Below, in pieces: positions 7,665 to 16,831 of a DNA stretch of 64,000 bases (position 1 is the stretch's first letter; each line of letters begins with the position of its first letter). The position numbers were made by a program, and so were the translations under genes. Source of the stretch: Acinetobacter bereziniae LMG 1003 = CIP 70.12 (GTDB lineage: Bacteria; Pseudomonadota; Gammaproteobacteria; Pseudomonadales; Moraxellaceae); contig NZ_KB849755.1 of NCBI RefSeq assembly GCF_000368925.1, forward strand, positions 899,324 to 963,323, read 5' to 3'. The notes below the pieces were generated by a model, which ran no database searches, had not been told where the DNA came from, and saw nothing but the letters and a program-made list of their open reading frames with translations.

Positions 7665-8315
7665 ATGCCTTTTTTTGGTTTTGTACCTTCTGAAGAACTA
7701 CTCAAGAATATTCAGACAGGTATCGAGAAAAAAAACTCTAACGAACCACTCTATCCTTTACGTGATCAAACAGCCTTACTTATCAATGAAGAAATTATTG
7801 ATACGCTTTTGATTGAACTTGTTCGTCGTTTCCCTGCAAGCGACAAACGAGACACTGCGGAAAAACTCGCGGGTTATGTCAAATCAACCGTTGCTGTATT
7901 ACTTAAACAGTTATTAAGTAAAGCAGACAATGATGTGGTTCGCCAGTCTGTAGATTTTTCAGAACGTAGTCTATTTAAAGATCCGCAAGGTCAATATCGA
8001 GTTGGGGTTAACTTAGATCCTAATTTGGTTATTAACCTAAAAAATAGCTTTGCTGAAGTTCAAGCCAATGGCGATGTCAATCGTGCCATTTTAGCAGAGC
8101 AATTTAAACAGTTTGCTGATGCAACTACCAACCACTTTATGCGCGACTTTAATAAAACCCTTGATTTAGGGATGATTAAACGTAAAGCAGCAGATATTGG
8201 TGCAGCGGCTGTAGGTAAAGCTGTACATATCGCAATTGATAAATTGATTCCTAATTTAAATAAGGATGAAATTGCAGCAGTTGCAGAATATTACGACACT
8301 TTATTTTTTAATTGA
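7665..8315 (+). CDS. Conserved protein of unknown function after queF
   Basis: 216 residues from the ATG at 7665, chosen because GAGG lies 9 bases upstream; an in-frame ATG at 7611 would overlap queF. The protein is soluble and mostly helical, with no signal peptide; the C-terminal half has an Ala-rich stretch near residues 176-190. I recognise it only as the kind of hypothetical protein conserved in Acinetobacter. Last gene of the ABC-queF operon, followed by a terminator. Confidence 0.75.
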   Translation: MPFFGFVPSEELLKNIQTGIEKKNSNEPLYPLRDQTALLINEEIIDTLLIELVRRFPASDKRDTAEKLAGYVKSTVAVLLKQLLSKADNDVVRQSVDFSERSLFKDPQGQYRVGVNLDPNLVINLKNSFAEVQANGDVNRAILAEQFKQFADATTNHFMRDFNKTLDLGMIKRKAADIGAAAVGKAVHIAIDKLIPNLNKDEIAAVAEYYDTLFFN

Positions 8316-8345
8316 TCGATAAATTTTAATTGATTTTTTAAATAT

Positions 8346-8377
8346 AAAAATGCCCTTTTGATTCAGGGCATTTTTTT
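8346..8377 (+). terminator. Terminator after the ABC-queF operon
   Basis: A 9-bp stem AAATGCCCT / AGGGCATTT with an 8-base loop followed by a T-run, 30 bases after the last stop of the operon. Confidence 0.85.
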
Positions 8378-8618
8378 ATGCTCTCAATCTGTCAGTTTTA
8401 AAATATATAATTTCTTTTTAAATTCAAACAACTAATCACAACTATAATTATATACTATTGGAGCGTGTAGAAAATTTTAGAATTAATCTCAACATATCAG
8501 CGTAAATTGGCGATTCAGCTTTAGCTTTAACATCTTTCATCTATAACCCCCCCCCCTCTAAATATTCAAACATAATTTTGTTGCGAAGTATTGATATTCA
8601 TTGCCTTCGGAGGGGATT
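8378..8618. other. Non-coding stretch upstream of rodA with a C10 homopolymer
   Basis: AT-rich DNA without a gene. At 8547-8556 it holds a run of ten cytosines, 53 bases upstream of the nearest candidate rodA start and so in or near its promoter or leader. Uninterrupted C runs of this length are rare in DNA this AT-rich and are prone to slippage. Confidence 0.7.
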
Positions 8619-9803
8619 GTGATAGCATGCGCAAAACATATTTTTGTACAAAATAGACCAATGGCACCAAGCGCTCAATATAAATTTTTACGGCATTCTC
8701 CTCGTGATGGTTTAAGCACCGCCACGCTCCCTTCTCGTTGGCAAAGACTACATATTGACCCTTGGTTGAGTTTATTTCTCATTTTAAATGCATTACTGGG
8801 CTTAACCGTGCTTTATAGCGCATCGGCACAGGATATGGGGTTGGTTTCCAAACAAGCAATGAGTTTTGGGATCGGTTTCTTAGTGATGTGCAGTTTAGCC
8901 CAAGTCCCACCCAAAGTTTATCAAGCGTTCGCACCATATTTTTATCTTTTTGGTTTGGTCTGTCTGGTTGCAGTTAAGCTATTTGGTGAAGTGCGAATGG
9001 GCGCACAGCGTTGGATTGGTATCCCAGGCTTCGGTAGTGTACAACCCAGTGAGTTCTTAAAAATTGGTATGCCCTTAATGATTGCTTGGTTTTTATCACG
9101 TAATCCACTTCCACCAAGCTTTAAGAATGTCGTTTTGTCATTATTGATGATCGGTATACCTTTTATCCTAATCGCTGAACAGCCTGATCTAGGGACATCA
9201 CTGTTGATCTTAGCCAGTGGGATTTTTGTGCTCTTTCTCAGTGGGCTTTCATGGAAAATGATTTTAGGAGCGGTTAGCGCAGCTGCTGTGGTTATTCCAG
9301 TGGCTTGGGAGTTTTTACTGCATGATTACCAACGACAGCGTGTTCTCACCTTATTTAATCCTGAAGCTGACGCCTTAGGCACAGGCTGGAACATCATTCA
9401 ATCTAAAACGGCGATTGGCTCAGGCGGATTTATGGGCAAAGGCTACTTAGAAGGGACTCAATCACATTTACACTTTTTACCAGAAGGTCACACTGACTTT
9501 ATTATTGCTGCATTTTCGGAAGAATTTGGTTTGATTGGTATCCTACTTTTGATCACCATTTACTTTTGTATTATTTTTAGAACTTTTCAAATGAGTTTAC
9601 AGTGCTTCCATAATTTTGGTCGTTTGGTTGCAGGTACATTTGCTTTGTCATTTTTTGTTTATGTATTTGTAAATGCAGGCATGGTCAGTGGTATTTTACC
9701 TGTAGTCGGTGTACCACTACCCTTTATGAGTTATGGTGGCACAGCAATTATTACTTTAATGGCCACTTTTGGCATTGTGATGTCGATCCATACGCATCGT
9801 TAA
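8619..9803 (+). CDS. rodA: Rod-shape peptidoglycan glycosyltransferase RodA
   Basis: A SEDS-family polytopic membrane protein (about ten hydrophobic segments) that polymerises glycan strands with PBP2 in the elongasome. The C-terminal signature GILPVVGVPLPFMSYGG and the loop motif QPDLGTS are clear. I place the start at GTG 8619 because GGAGGGG lies five bases upstream; this gives 394 residues. An ATG at 8661 has no ribosome binding site but would give a length closer to other RodA proteins. Followed directly by mltB, the common rodA-mltB-rlpA order. Confidence 0.93.
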   Translation: MIACAKHIFVQNRPMAPSAQYKFLRHSPRDGLSTATLPSRWQRLHIDPWLSLFLILNALLGLTVLYSASAQDMGLVSKQAMSFGIGFLVMCSLAQVPPKVYQAFAPYFYLFGLVCLVAVKLFGEVRMGAQRWIGIPGFGSVQPSEFLKIGMPLMIAWFLSRNPLPPSFKNVVLSLLMIGIPFILIAEQPDLGTSLLILASGIFVLFLSGLSWKMILGAVSAAAVVIPVAWEFLLHDYQRQRVLTLFNPEADALGTGWNIIQSKTAIGSGGFMGKGYLEGTQSHLHFLPEGHTDFIIAAFSEEFGLIGILLLITIYFCIIFRTFQMSLQCFHNFGRLVAGTFALSFFVYVFVNAGMVSGILPVVGVPLPFMSYGGTAIITLMATFGIVMSIHTHR

Positions 9804-9836
9804 TTTTTTATCATAAATAATTAGGAAATATAACCT

Positions 9837-10838
9837 ATGCTTACTTTTGGGCTTTTACAGAAGGTTAAAAATATCACTTTCTGTGCGGCAGCATTTTCAC
9901 TGACCAGTTTTTGTCAAGCCAATGATTTTGCCAGCAACCCTGAATACAATAATTTTAAAGCCAGAACTATGCAAACATACGGCTTAAGTGCAGAACAGAT
10001 TGATTGGGCAATGAATGGTTCACGCAATTTACCGAATATCATCAATATCATGGAACGCCCAGGTGAAAGCAAGCCTTGGTATCAGTATAAGACTAACTTT
10101 TTAGCCGAAGGCACTATTCAGCGTGGCGTGCGTTTCAAACAACAATATGCAGATACCCTAAATCGCGCAGAACAGCAGTTTGGTGTGCCTCAATCGATCA
10201 TTTTGGGCATTCTAGGGGTTGAAACAGGTTATGGCTCGAATAAGGGCTCATTTATCACTCGTGATGCACTTGCTACACTGGGTTTTGGTTATCCTCGCCG
10301 TGCTCAATATTTTCAGGATGAATTAGGTGCCCTTATTGCATGGTCATATAAAGATGGTGTTCCAACCAACTCGATTGTTGGTTCCTATGCAGGTGCTGTA
10401 GGCTATCCGCAATTTATGCCAAGTAATGTGTCTAAGTTTGGTGTGGATTATGATGGCAATGGTCATGTCGACTTGCGAAACTCTGCTGTAGATGCAATTG
10501 GTTCTATTGCGAACTATCTTGCTCAGCATGGTTGGCAACGCGATCAACCGATTGCATTTTTAGCGCGATATACAGGAAACAATCCTGATGCAATCATTGC
10601 CAAAGATTTAACCCAACCTGTTCCTTATGGTTCACTGAAAAATTTAGGAATTTCTCCATTAAACCCAATTGTTAAAATTGATGATTTAGACTTGGTCAAT
10701 ATTATTCAGTTACAAGACACAAATGGTCCTATTTATTATATTACTTATCCTAATTTTCAAGTGATTACCACATATAATAGAAGCCGCATGTATGCCACCG
10801 CTTTATGGCTTTTAGGCACTGAAATTGTAAGTCGATAA
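9837..10838 (+). CDS. mltB: Lytic murein transglycosylase B
   Basis: 333 residues, GH103 family. The enzyme cleaves the MurNAc-GlcNAc bond of peptidoglycan to form 1,6-anhydro ends in the periplasm. The catalytic Glu129 lies in ILGVETGYGSNKG, and the motif GSYAGAVGYPQFMPS is typical. The N-terminus (residues 1-28) is a signal peptide ending near CQA-N; whether it is lipidated as in E. coli MltB is uncertain, because the Cys is not in a classical lipobox. It lies 33 bases after rodA and is probably co-transcribed. Confidence 0.93.
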   Translation: MLTFGLLQKVKNITFCAAAFSLTSFCQANDFASNPEYNNFKARTMQTYGLSAEQIDWAMNGSRNLPNIINIMERPGESKPWYQYKTNFLAEGTIQRGVRFKQQYADTLNRAEQQFGVPQSIILGILGVETGYGSNKGSFITRDALATLGFGYPRRAQYFQDELGALIAWSYKDGVPTNSIVGSYAGAVGYPQFMPSNVSKFGVDYDGNGHVDLRNSAVDAIGSIANYLAQHGWQRDQPIAFLARYTGNNPDAIIAKDLTQPVPYGSLKNLGISPLNPIVKIDDLDLVNIIQLQDTNGPIYYITYPNFQVITTYNRSRMYATALWLLGTEIVSR

Positions 10839-10848
10839 GACTTACAAT
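10824..10848. terminator. Perfect inverted repeat over the mltB stop
   Basis: ATTGTAAGTC (10824-10833) and its exact complement GACTTACAAT (10839-10848) flank a 5-base loop that contains the mltB stop codon. Only a short T-rich tail follows, so it may be a weak terminator or an mRNA 3'-end stabiliser. Confidence 0.5.
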
Positions 10849-11123
10849 TTCCTTTAGATAGAATAAGTCAAGAAATATTTTTGTTAATTTGATCACATTA
10901 TATACTTTTTAAATAAATTGTTACAATATTGGTTATTTTTTAATCAAAACCTGTAAGAATTTGTCCTTTTTGTAACGGTTTCTTAAATAATGCTAGACAC
11001 CTTTAATGCAGCTTGAATATTATCCTTTCCGTTAAATGCAGTTGCAAAAGTGAATTTACAGACCTCTATGGTTAATTTTCAGCGACTTAGAAAGTTAAAA
11101 TTGAGGTTCCAAGGAGTTAAACG

Positions 11124-11735
11124 ATGCATGCTTCACTCAAATGTGTGATAGCCCTGACCATGGGTCTGAGTATGACGCAAGTCAACTCAGAAATGGTTCA
11201 GTCATCATATTTAAATAATGATTCGGATAGTTCGAGTCTAGCTTCTCGTGTGATTAGCAAAGATTCAACAAATTTCAATTCTCATTTTTCAAACCTAAAC
11301 AGTTTGTCAATTACTGAACGTTCTGGCGACCAAGTACGTCGTCAAACTATTGCAGCAAAGATTCAAGTTCCTGAAGATGAGCCTTCAGTAATTGATAAAC
11401 TTAATGAAGTTGCTTCTAATACAGTTCGCAAATTTAGCCAAACTGGTGTTGCATCTTGGTACGGTCGTCAGTTCCACGGTCGTAAAACTGCAAGTGGTGA
11501 TACATTCGATATGAATGATCTCACAGCAGCTCATCGTAGCCTGCCATTAAACTGCTTTATTCGTGTAACCAATAAAGACAATGGTAAGAGTGTTGTGGTT
11601 AAAGTTAACGATCGTGGTCCATTCCATGGTAATCGTGTACTCGATCTCTCTTATGGCGCTGCGAAGCGTTTAGGTATTACAAATTCAGGAACGGCACGCG
11701 TTAATATTGAACGCGTAGACGGTCCAAACTCGTAA
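11124..11735 (+). CDS. RlpA-family septal/cell-wall protein (DPBB domain)
   Basis: 203 residues with a signal peptide (about residues 1-22) and a double-psi beta-barrel at about 105-195 containing GVASWYGRQFHGRKTASG and VKVNDRGPFHGNRVLDLS. These are hallmarks of RlpA, a lytic transglycosylase acting on denuded glycans. It lacks the C-terminal SPOR domain of longer RlpA proteins and has no lipobox, so septal targeting may differ. A strong AAGGAG precedes the ATG. A separate transcription unit is likely, because 285 bases separate it from mltB. Confidence 0.88.
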   Translation: MHASLKCVIALTMGLSMTQVNSEMVQSSYLNNDSDSSSLASRVISKDSTNFNSHFSNLNSLSITERSGDQVRRQTIAAKIQVPEDEPSVIDKLNEVASNTVRKFSQTGVASWYGRQFHGRKTASGDTFDMNDLTAAHRSLPLNCFIRVTNKDNGKSVVVKVNDRGPFHGNRVLDLSYGAAKRLGITNSGTARVNIERVDGPNS

Positions 11736-11754
11736 ATCACTGCATGCATTTAAC

Positions 11755-11780
11755 AAAAGCCACTTTCCAGTGGCTTTTTT
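11755..11780 (+). terminator. Terminator after the rlpA-like gene
   Basis: Stem AAAAGCCACT / AGTGGCTTTT with a 4-base loop and a run of T. Confidence 0.9.
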
Positions 11781-11947
11781 ATTATCACTTAAAAATACTC
11801 ATGTCCGAATTGCCCCCTTATTTTTTTAATTATTCCCCTTTTCTTTAAAATTATTTCCAATCAAAATTAAAATTCAATGAGCACAGGAAGTGTTCGAGAA
11901 CATATCCAAAAAAAGCAAAAATCTAAAATTAGGCAAGTGAGTCCAGC

Positions 11948-13111
11948 ATGGAAGCAAACCATAAGATCCACCGTGTAGATCATCGAATACTCAGCAGAAC
12001 ACACAAAGTGATTGCGCTCGGGTTTGCGACACAAGGACTTGGTTACGCCACAGTCATGACTGCTCTCCCCACAATAAAAGACCGATTTAAGTTAACTGAA
12101 GACCAGTTAGCAATGATCATTCTAGGAGTCTGTATTGCTGCAGCACTCGGTTCAATTTTAGCCGATCGTATAGCGGTTAAACTTGGGTCACGACTTGCCA
12201 TTGTGACTGGTTTTATTTTTGAAGCCATTGGAATAGCAATTGCTGCATTTAGCCCAAATGTGATGCTGATGATTGCGAGCTTCTTAGTGTATGGGCTTGG
12301 ACTAGGCTGCTTAGATGCAGCACTTAATATGCAAGCCGTCATGATGGAACAACGACTTGGGAAAAGTGTTTTTGGCGGTTTCTTTGCTTGCTATACAGCG
12401 GCTGCTTTTCTAGGCGCATTGATGATGTCAGCCACTGTTTCAACCCCACTTGGCGCAACGACAGCATTATGCATCGCTGTGGTGATTGCGTGCATCACCT
12501 CGCATTTGTCTAGAAACTGGTTATTTCAGCAAAAACAGTGTGCAGAATTAAATCCACAGCAGAAGCCAGCCATCCCATATCAACAACTACTTATTTTTGG
12601 GCTAATTATCCTAATTGTATTTACTGTCGACTCCGCAATCAGTACTTGGAGCTCCATTTATCTCAAAGATGTTTTAGCAAGTTCAGCAACGATTGCTCCT
12701 TTAGGTTATGCAGCTTATCAAATTGGAATTTTACTGACGCGATTAAGTCTTGATTATTTGCTGCGATTTAAAACAGCCACATGGGTTGCATTAGTCACAA
12801 TCCTGATCGGAGCATTTGGATGTGTATTATCAGGAATAAGTCATTCACTCGTTACCGTAATCATTGGTTTTGCGCTGGCTGGTGTCGCCGTAGGTGCATT
12901 GGTCCCACTGACCTTTTCCGCCGCAGGTCGTTTAGATGAAAATCGACGAGATGAAATTATTGCTCGAGTTAATATTTTTAATTATGGCGGTGCTGTTGCA
13001 GGTGCAGTTATTGTTGGCTTACTTGCAACGCCTTTTGGTTATGCCCCATCGTTTATTGGCTTGGCATTTGCTTTGCTGGGCATCCTTTATTTTAGAAAAA
13101 GACTGGTTTAA
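11948..13111 (+). CDS. MFS transporter (YbjJ-like)
   Basis: 387 residues with twelve predicted hydrophobic segments. The loop between segments 2 and 3 (ADRIAVKLGSRLAI) matches the MFS signature, and the overall pattern resembles YbjJ/FucP-type members. The substrate cannot be told. It stands alone on the plus strand, with 212 bases before it and 192 after it before the amidohydrolase gene. Confidence 0.85.
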   Translation: MEANHKIHRVDHRILSRTHKVIALGFATQGLGYATVMTALPTIKDRFKLTEDQLAMIILGVCIAAALGSILADRIAVKLGSRLAIVTGFIFEAIGIAIAAFSPNVMLMIASFLVYGLGLGCLDAALNMQAVMMEQRLGKSVFGGFFACYTAAAFLGALMMSATVSTPLGATTALCIAVVIACITSHLSRNWLFQQKQCAELNPQQKPAIPYQQLLIFGLIILIVFTVDSAISTWSSIYLKDVLASSATIAPLGYAAYQIGILLTRLSLDYLLRFKTATWVALVTILIGAFGCVLSGISHSLVTVIIGFALAGVAVGALVPLTFSAAGRLDENRRDEIIARVNIFNYGGAVAGAVIVGLLATPFGYAPSFIGLAFALLGILYFRKRLV

Positions 13112-13303
13112 TCTGTATCAATTCTAATCTTACATTCATAAAAGTGACTAAATAGCCCAGTTTAAATATGTGAAAAGTAAACATCATTTCTATACTTAGC
13201 ATGAAATCTTTGTTAATTTAATTCTTATTCTATACGCTATTTTGAATTCAATTGTAGCGACGTATATTCAATTCTAACAATACAAAAACTAGGGTGATTC
13301 ACT

Positions 13304-15091
13304 ATGTTGCAACTTAACCCATCCCAGCTTGTTCGATTTATTGCTCCTATCATCTGCATCAGTAGTTTTGGATTGCTCAGTGCTTGTACCAACATCGCTC
13401 AATCAGATCCCACAAAATCTCAAACTGTCACAACTTCCCTTCCACAAGCCAGTACACTTTTTTATGGTGGCTCGATTTTGACCATGCAAGGGATGTCACC
13501 ACATTATGTAGAAGCATTGTTTGTCAAAGATGGAAAAATTGTCTTTGCAGGTGATTTAAACCAAGCACAGAAACTCAAACAAAAGAATACTCAAGTAATT
13601 AACTTAAAACGTCATACTCTACTCCCCGGGTTTATCGATGCACATAGCCATTTAAACAGTGTGGGTTTACAGCAAACTGTTGCCAACCTCTATCCAACAC
13701 CAGATGGCAATGTATCCGATATCCCCTCTCTGATTCATGAACTTTCCTTGTGGCAACAAAAAAATCCTGATTTTATTAAGGCAACCTCAGGATGGATTAT
13801 TGGCAATGGTTATGATGATGCGCAACTGAATGAAAAACGCCACCCAACTGCTGATGATTTAGACTTGGTTTCGACCAACCATCCTATTATTGTCTTACAC
13901 CAATCAGGTCATTTAGCCTCAGTCAATCATAAAGCGCTTGAGGTTTTAAACATCAATCAGAATACACCTAATCCAACTGGAGGGATTATTCGCCGTAAAG
14001 CAAATTCTCAAGAACCCAATGGCGTACTTGAAGAAGCTGCCGTTTTCTCAGCAATGGCAACTGCTTTTAGTCAAGTGCCACCTGAGATCATGCAAAATAT
14101 GGCAAAAACAGCGCTCAATACCTACATCAAAAATGGCTATACCACCGTACAAGAAGGTCGTGCTGATCACGGCACAGCTGAATTGTGGCGAAGTTTTGCC
14201 GCTATCAACCAATTAAATATTGATGTTGTAGTTTATCCCGACATCATGAATGAAAAAAACTACATGCTTAAAAATGGCAGCAGTCTAAATTACCAAAACC
14301 ATTTTAGAATTGGCGGGGTAAAAATCAGCCTAGATGGTTCTCCTCAAGGCAAAACTGCATGGCTCACTCAGCCTTATCTTGTTCCACCAGAAGGCAAAAG
14401 CAAAGATTATCGAGGTTATCCTGCTTATCCTGATATCAAACAAGTTCAAGATGCAATTAATCTTGCTTATCAGAATCACTGGCAAATTCTTGCACATGCC
14501 AATGGAGATGCTGCAATTGATCAATATTTAACAACCATTGAAAAAGCAAATACTCAATATGGATATGCAGACCGCCGTAATGTCATTATTCATGCCCAAA
14601 CCATGCGTGAAGATCAATTAGATCAAGCCAAAAAACTTGGACTGATTCCATCATTCTTTTCATTACACACCTACTATTGGGGTGATTGGCACAAACATGA
14701 AACGCTTGGCGCAGAACGCGCTAACCGAATCTCCCCAACTGGATCTGCTTTACGCAAGAATATGATTTTTACTGAACATCATGATGCGCCTGTTATTCCA
14801 CCCAAGAATATGATGGTGATTGATGCCACTGTGAATCGAACGACCCGTTCTGGAGATGTTTTAGGTGAAGATCAAAAAGTCAGTCCCTATATTGCTTTAA
14901 AATCAGTGACTGATTGGGCTGCATATCAGTACTTTGAAGAAAAAAATAAAGGTACTTTAGAGCAAGGAAAATTGGCGGACCTTGTACTTTTAGATCAAGA
15001 CCCTTTAAAAGTCCCTTCTCAAAAGATCAAAGACATTAAAATATTAGCGACCTATAAAGAAGGTCGATTGATTTATCAACGCCCTCAATAA
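13304..15091 (+). CDS. Lipoprotein amidohydrolase, YtcJ-like
   Basis: 595 residues of the metal-dependent amidohydrolase (amidohydro_3) family. The N-terminus is a lipoprotein signal with lipobox LLSAC near residue 28, so it should be anchored in the outer membrane. Metal ligands appear in LPGFIDAHSHLN, LAHANGDAA and VIIHAQTM, and the C-terminal strand LEQGKLADLVLLDQDP is typical. YtcJ relatives hydrolyse amides, hydantoin-like rings or N-acyl groups; the substrate here is unknown. AGGGTGA precedes the start. The following secreted-protein gene begins 19 bases later, so they form an operon. Confidence 0.88.
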   Translation: MLQLNPSQLVRFIAPIICISSFGLLSACTNIAQSDPTKSQTVTTSLPQASTLFYGGSILTMQGMSPHYVEALFVKDGKIVFAGDLNQAQKLKQKNTQVINLKRHTLLPGFIDAHSHLNSVGLQQTVANLYPTPDGNVSDIPSLIHELSLWQQKNPDFIKATSGWIIGNGYDDAQLNEKRHPTADDLDLVSTNHPIIVLHQSGHLASVNHKALEVLNINQNTPNPTGGIIRRKANSQEPNGVLEEAAVFSAMATAFSQVPPEIMQNMAKTALNTYIKNGYTTVQEGRADHGTAELWRSFAAINQLNIDVVVYPDIMNEKNYMLKNGSSLNYQNHFRIGGVKISLDGSPQGKTAWLTQPYLVPPEGKSKDYRGYPAYPDIKQVQDAINLAYQNHWQILAHANGDAAIDQYLTTIEKANTQYGYADRRNVIIHAQTMREDQLDQAKKLGLIPSFFSLHTYYWGDWHKHETLGAERANRISPTGSALRKNMIFTEHHDAPVIPPKNMMVIDATVNRTTRSGDVLGEDQKVSPYIALKSVTDWAAYQYFEEKNKGTLEQGKLADLVLLDQDPLKVPSQKIKDIKILATYKEGRLIYQRPQ

Positions 15092-15110
15092 AGATCAAAA
15101 AGGATAAGTC

Positions 15111-15884
15111 ATGCTCAAGCAAAAAATTTTAATCATGATTTTATTCCTGCTCAGTGGTTTTGCTTATGGCGATATTTCCATATTCAAAGCCACTTTTCCA
15201 GCGTTGAAAAATAACAAAGCGCCACATCAACAACACCACATCGAAAAGCTGCCAGCGACCAGACTTAATCATGATGTTTTTGTCGACACGTATATTGCTG
15301 CCATTCCCAATCCATTTAACGATACTGGCTTTTATAAAGACGATTCCGTATGTAACAACAACAAAACCCAAGCTGTGAAGTGTCAATTTAATTATCAATT
15401 GTCCACAACACAGGCTAAAAATTTCAAAATTATCTTGTTACCTGGTATTGGTCCCGTACTCATCCCTAAAACATGGCAGGTCATCAGTACAGATTTAGGA
15501 CCTTCTGGTGTCGCTTATGCTGTACTCGCAAGTTCTCAAAAAGATGAAGCGATCACAATTTACAATTCATCTGCTTGTGTTGGCTGTGCCATGCACAGTG
15601 CCAGTTTATATTTTCCAAATGTTCGAAAACTCAGTCTAGCCAATGAGTTTGGTGCTATTGAGGACAAAAATCATCTATTAAAGATCGTCAGAGTGAACAA
15701 AAACAAAGTTTATTTTAGTTATCAGATTCCCAACCACAACGCACATACACATGGTATCGCCTACTATAGCGATGAAAGTGACGGTAATGACATCACCAAC
15801 TTTCAAGAAATCAAAGTCACGCTCAAACCGCAACACCAAACTTGGGCACGTGATATCTTAAATTTTTATCAAAGCACGCATTAA
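15111..15884 (+). CDS. Secreted protein of unknown function (DUF4850-like?)
   Basis: 257 residues with a signal peptide (residues 1-20, ending FAYG-D). The mature part has four cysteines: one pair near residues 80-90 and a CVGC near 165. The pairs suggest disulphides in the periplasm. From memory it resembles the DUF4850 proteins seen in Acinetobacter, but I cannot confirm this. The close spacing behind the lipoprotein amidohydrolase suggests a shared envelope task. Confidence 0.65.
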   Translation: MLKQKILIMILFLLSGFAYGDISIFKATFPALKNNKAPHQQHHIEKLPATRLNHDVFVDTYIAAIPNPFNDTGFYKDDSVCNNNKTQAVKCQFNYQLSTTQAKNFKIILLPGIGPVLIPKTWQVISTDLGPSGVAYAVLASSQKDEAITIYNSSACVGCAMHSASLYFPNVRKLSLANEFGAIEDKNHLLKIVRVNKNKVYFSYQIPNHNAHTHGIAYYSDESDGNDITNFQEIKVTLKPQHQTWARDILNFYQSTH

Positions 15885-16018
15885 AATAGGTCGACTAAAA
15901 CAATCGGAATTGATTTGGTCAGTCGGATTTTGACCTCAAGCCAATTCTGAATTATATTATTTTCAGGAAAATTAAAGCTAGATGAACAATAAAGCCAACC
16001 ATCTGCATGGAGCGCCAA

Positions 16019-16465
16019 ATGAAAAACATTACTGAATGGTTTGATGAATATAGTGAAAGTCATCAAAACAAAACCAATAAAGCCATCCATTGGGTCTGTG
16101 TTCCTGCGATTTTATTTGCCATCATTGGAATCCTTGCACATTTTAGTGCCTTGCTTACAGCCCTTCTTTTAGTGCTTACACTGGTTTTCTACACCCGCTT
16201 AGATATTGTGCTTGCTGTCGCCATGACCGCATTGATTGCCGTCATGGCATGGGTGATCTACCTGCTTCCTGTTGGCGTTGGTTTTTATATTGGCGTGTTT
16301 GTTTTGGCATGGATTGGACAGTTTTATGGGCATAAAATTGAGGGTAAAAAACCTTCATTTTTTAAAGATCTTCAATTTCTCTTGATTGGTCCTGTATGGT
16401 GCATGGATGCATATCTAAGTAAAGTACTGCCAAAATGGAAAACACGCCAAAAACTGGCTTTTTAA
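16019..16465 (+). CDS. Mpo1-like / DUF962 membrane protein
   Basis: 148 residues with the DUF962 start ITEWFDEYSESHQNKTNKAIHWVCVP and four hydrophobic segments; a second conserved stretch GQFYGHKIEGKKPS lies near residue 100. Yeast Mpo1 is an iron-dependent dioxygenase that shortens 2-hydroxy fatty acids; bacterial members are largely unstudied, so the activity is an inference. The two His motifs (NKxxHW, GHxxEGKKP) are intact. The ATG at 16019 is preferred over 16007 because GGAG lies eight bases before it. Confidence 0.85.
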   Translation: MKNITEWFDEYSESHQNKTNKAIHWVCVPAILFAIIGILAHFSALLTALLLVLTLVFYTRLDIVLAVAMTALIAVMAWVIYLLPVGVGFYIGVFVLAWIGQFYGHKIEGKKPSFFKDLQFLLIGPVWCMDAYLSKVLPKWKTRQKLAF

Positions 16466-16477
16466 GGTAAATACATT

Positions 16478-16507
16478 GAGGGGAAATTCCGCACTGAGGT
16501 TCCCCTC
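16478..16507. terminator. Hairpin between convergent genes
   Basis: GAGGGGAA / TTCCCCTC stem (8 bp, 14-base loop) between the Mpo1-like gene and azlD. There is no long T-run, so it is at best a weak bidirectional terminator. Confidence 0.45.
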
Positions 16508-16516
16508 CATTTCCTG

Positions 16517-16831
16517 TCAATTGAATAAATAAAACAAACCATAGAAACACAGTAGACTTAGACCAAGATTGACTAAGATTTTTTTAGAAATCAGCGCTAA
16601 AACAATACATACGATCGCTGTTAAAAAATAAGCATCCAAAGGTAAAGCTCGCAATTGCTGATCATTGAAGAACACAATCGGTGCACAAATGGCGGTGAGT
16701 AAACAAGGTGCAGAATACTGCAACATATTTTCAATCCAATGCGGTAACTTAAATGCAACTTTGGGTTCGAGAAAGAAATATCGATTTAGAAATACAATAA
16801 ATGCCAAGCTTAGTAGCAATAACCATGTCAT
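16517..16831 (-). CDS. azlD: AzlD-family branched-chain amino acid exporter subunit
   Basis: 104 residues with three to four hydrophobic segments, the small partner of AzlC/YgaZ. The motif RYFFLEPKVAFKLPHWIENMLQYSAPCLLTAI is the usual AzlD pattern. Its start overlaps the azlC stop by four bases, so it is translated together with azlC. Confidence 0.88.
   Translation of the reverse strand: MTWLLLLSLAFIVFLNRYFFLEPKVAFKLPHWIENMLQYSAPCLLTAICAPIVFFNDQQLRALPLDAYFLTAIVCIVLALISKKILVNLGLSLLCFYGLFYLFN

Noticed and set aside
12538..13127. Two short plus-strand frames inside the MFS gene
   Set aside because: They are out-of-frame readings of a well-supported transporter gene without start signals.
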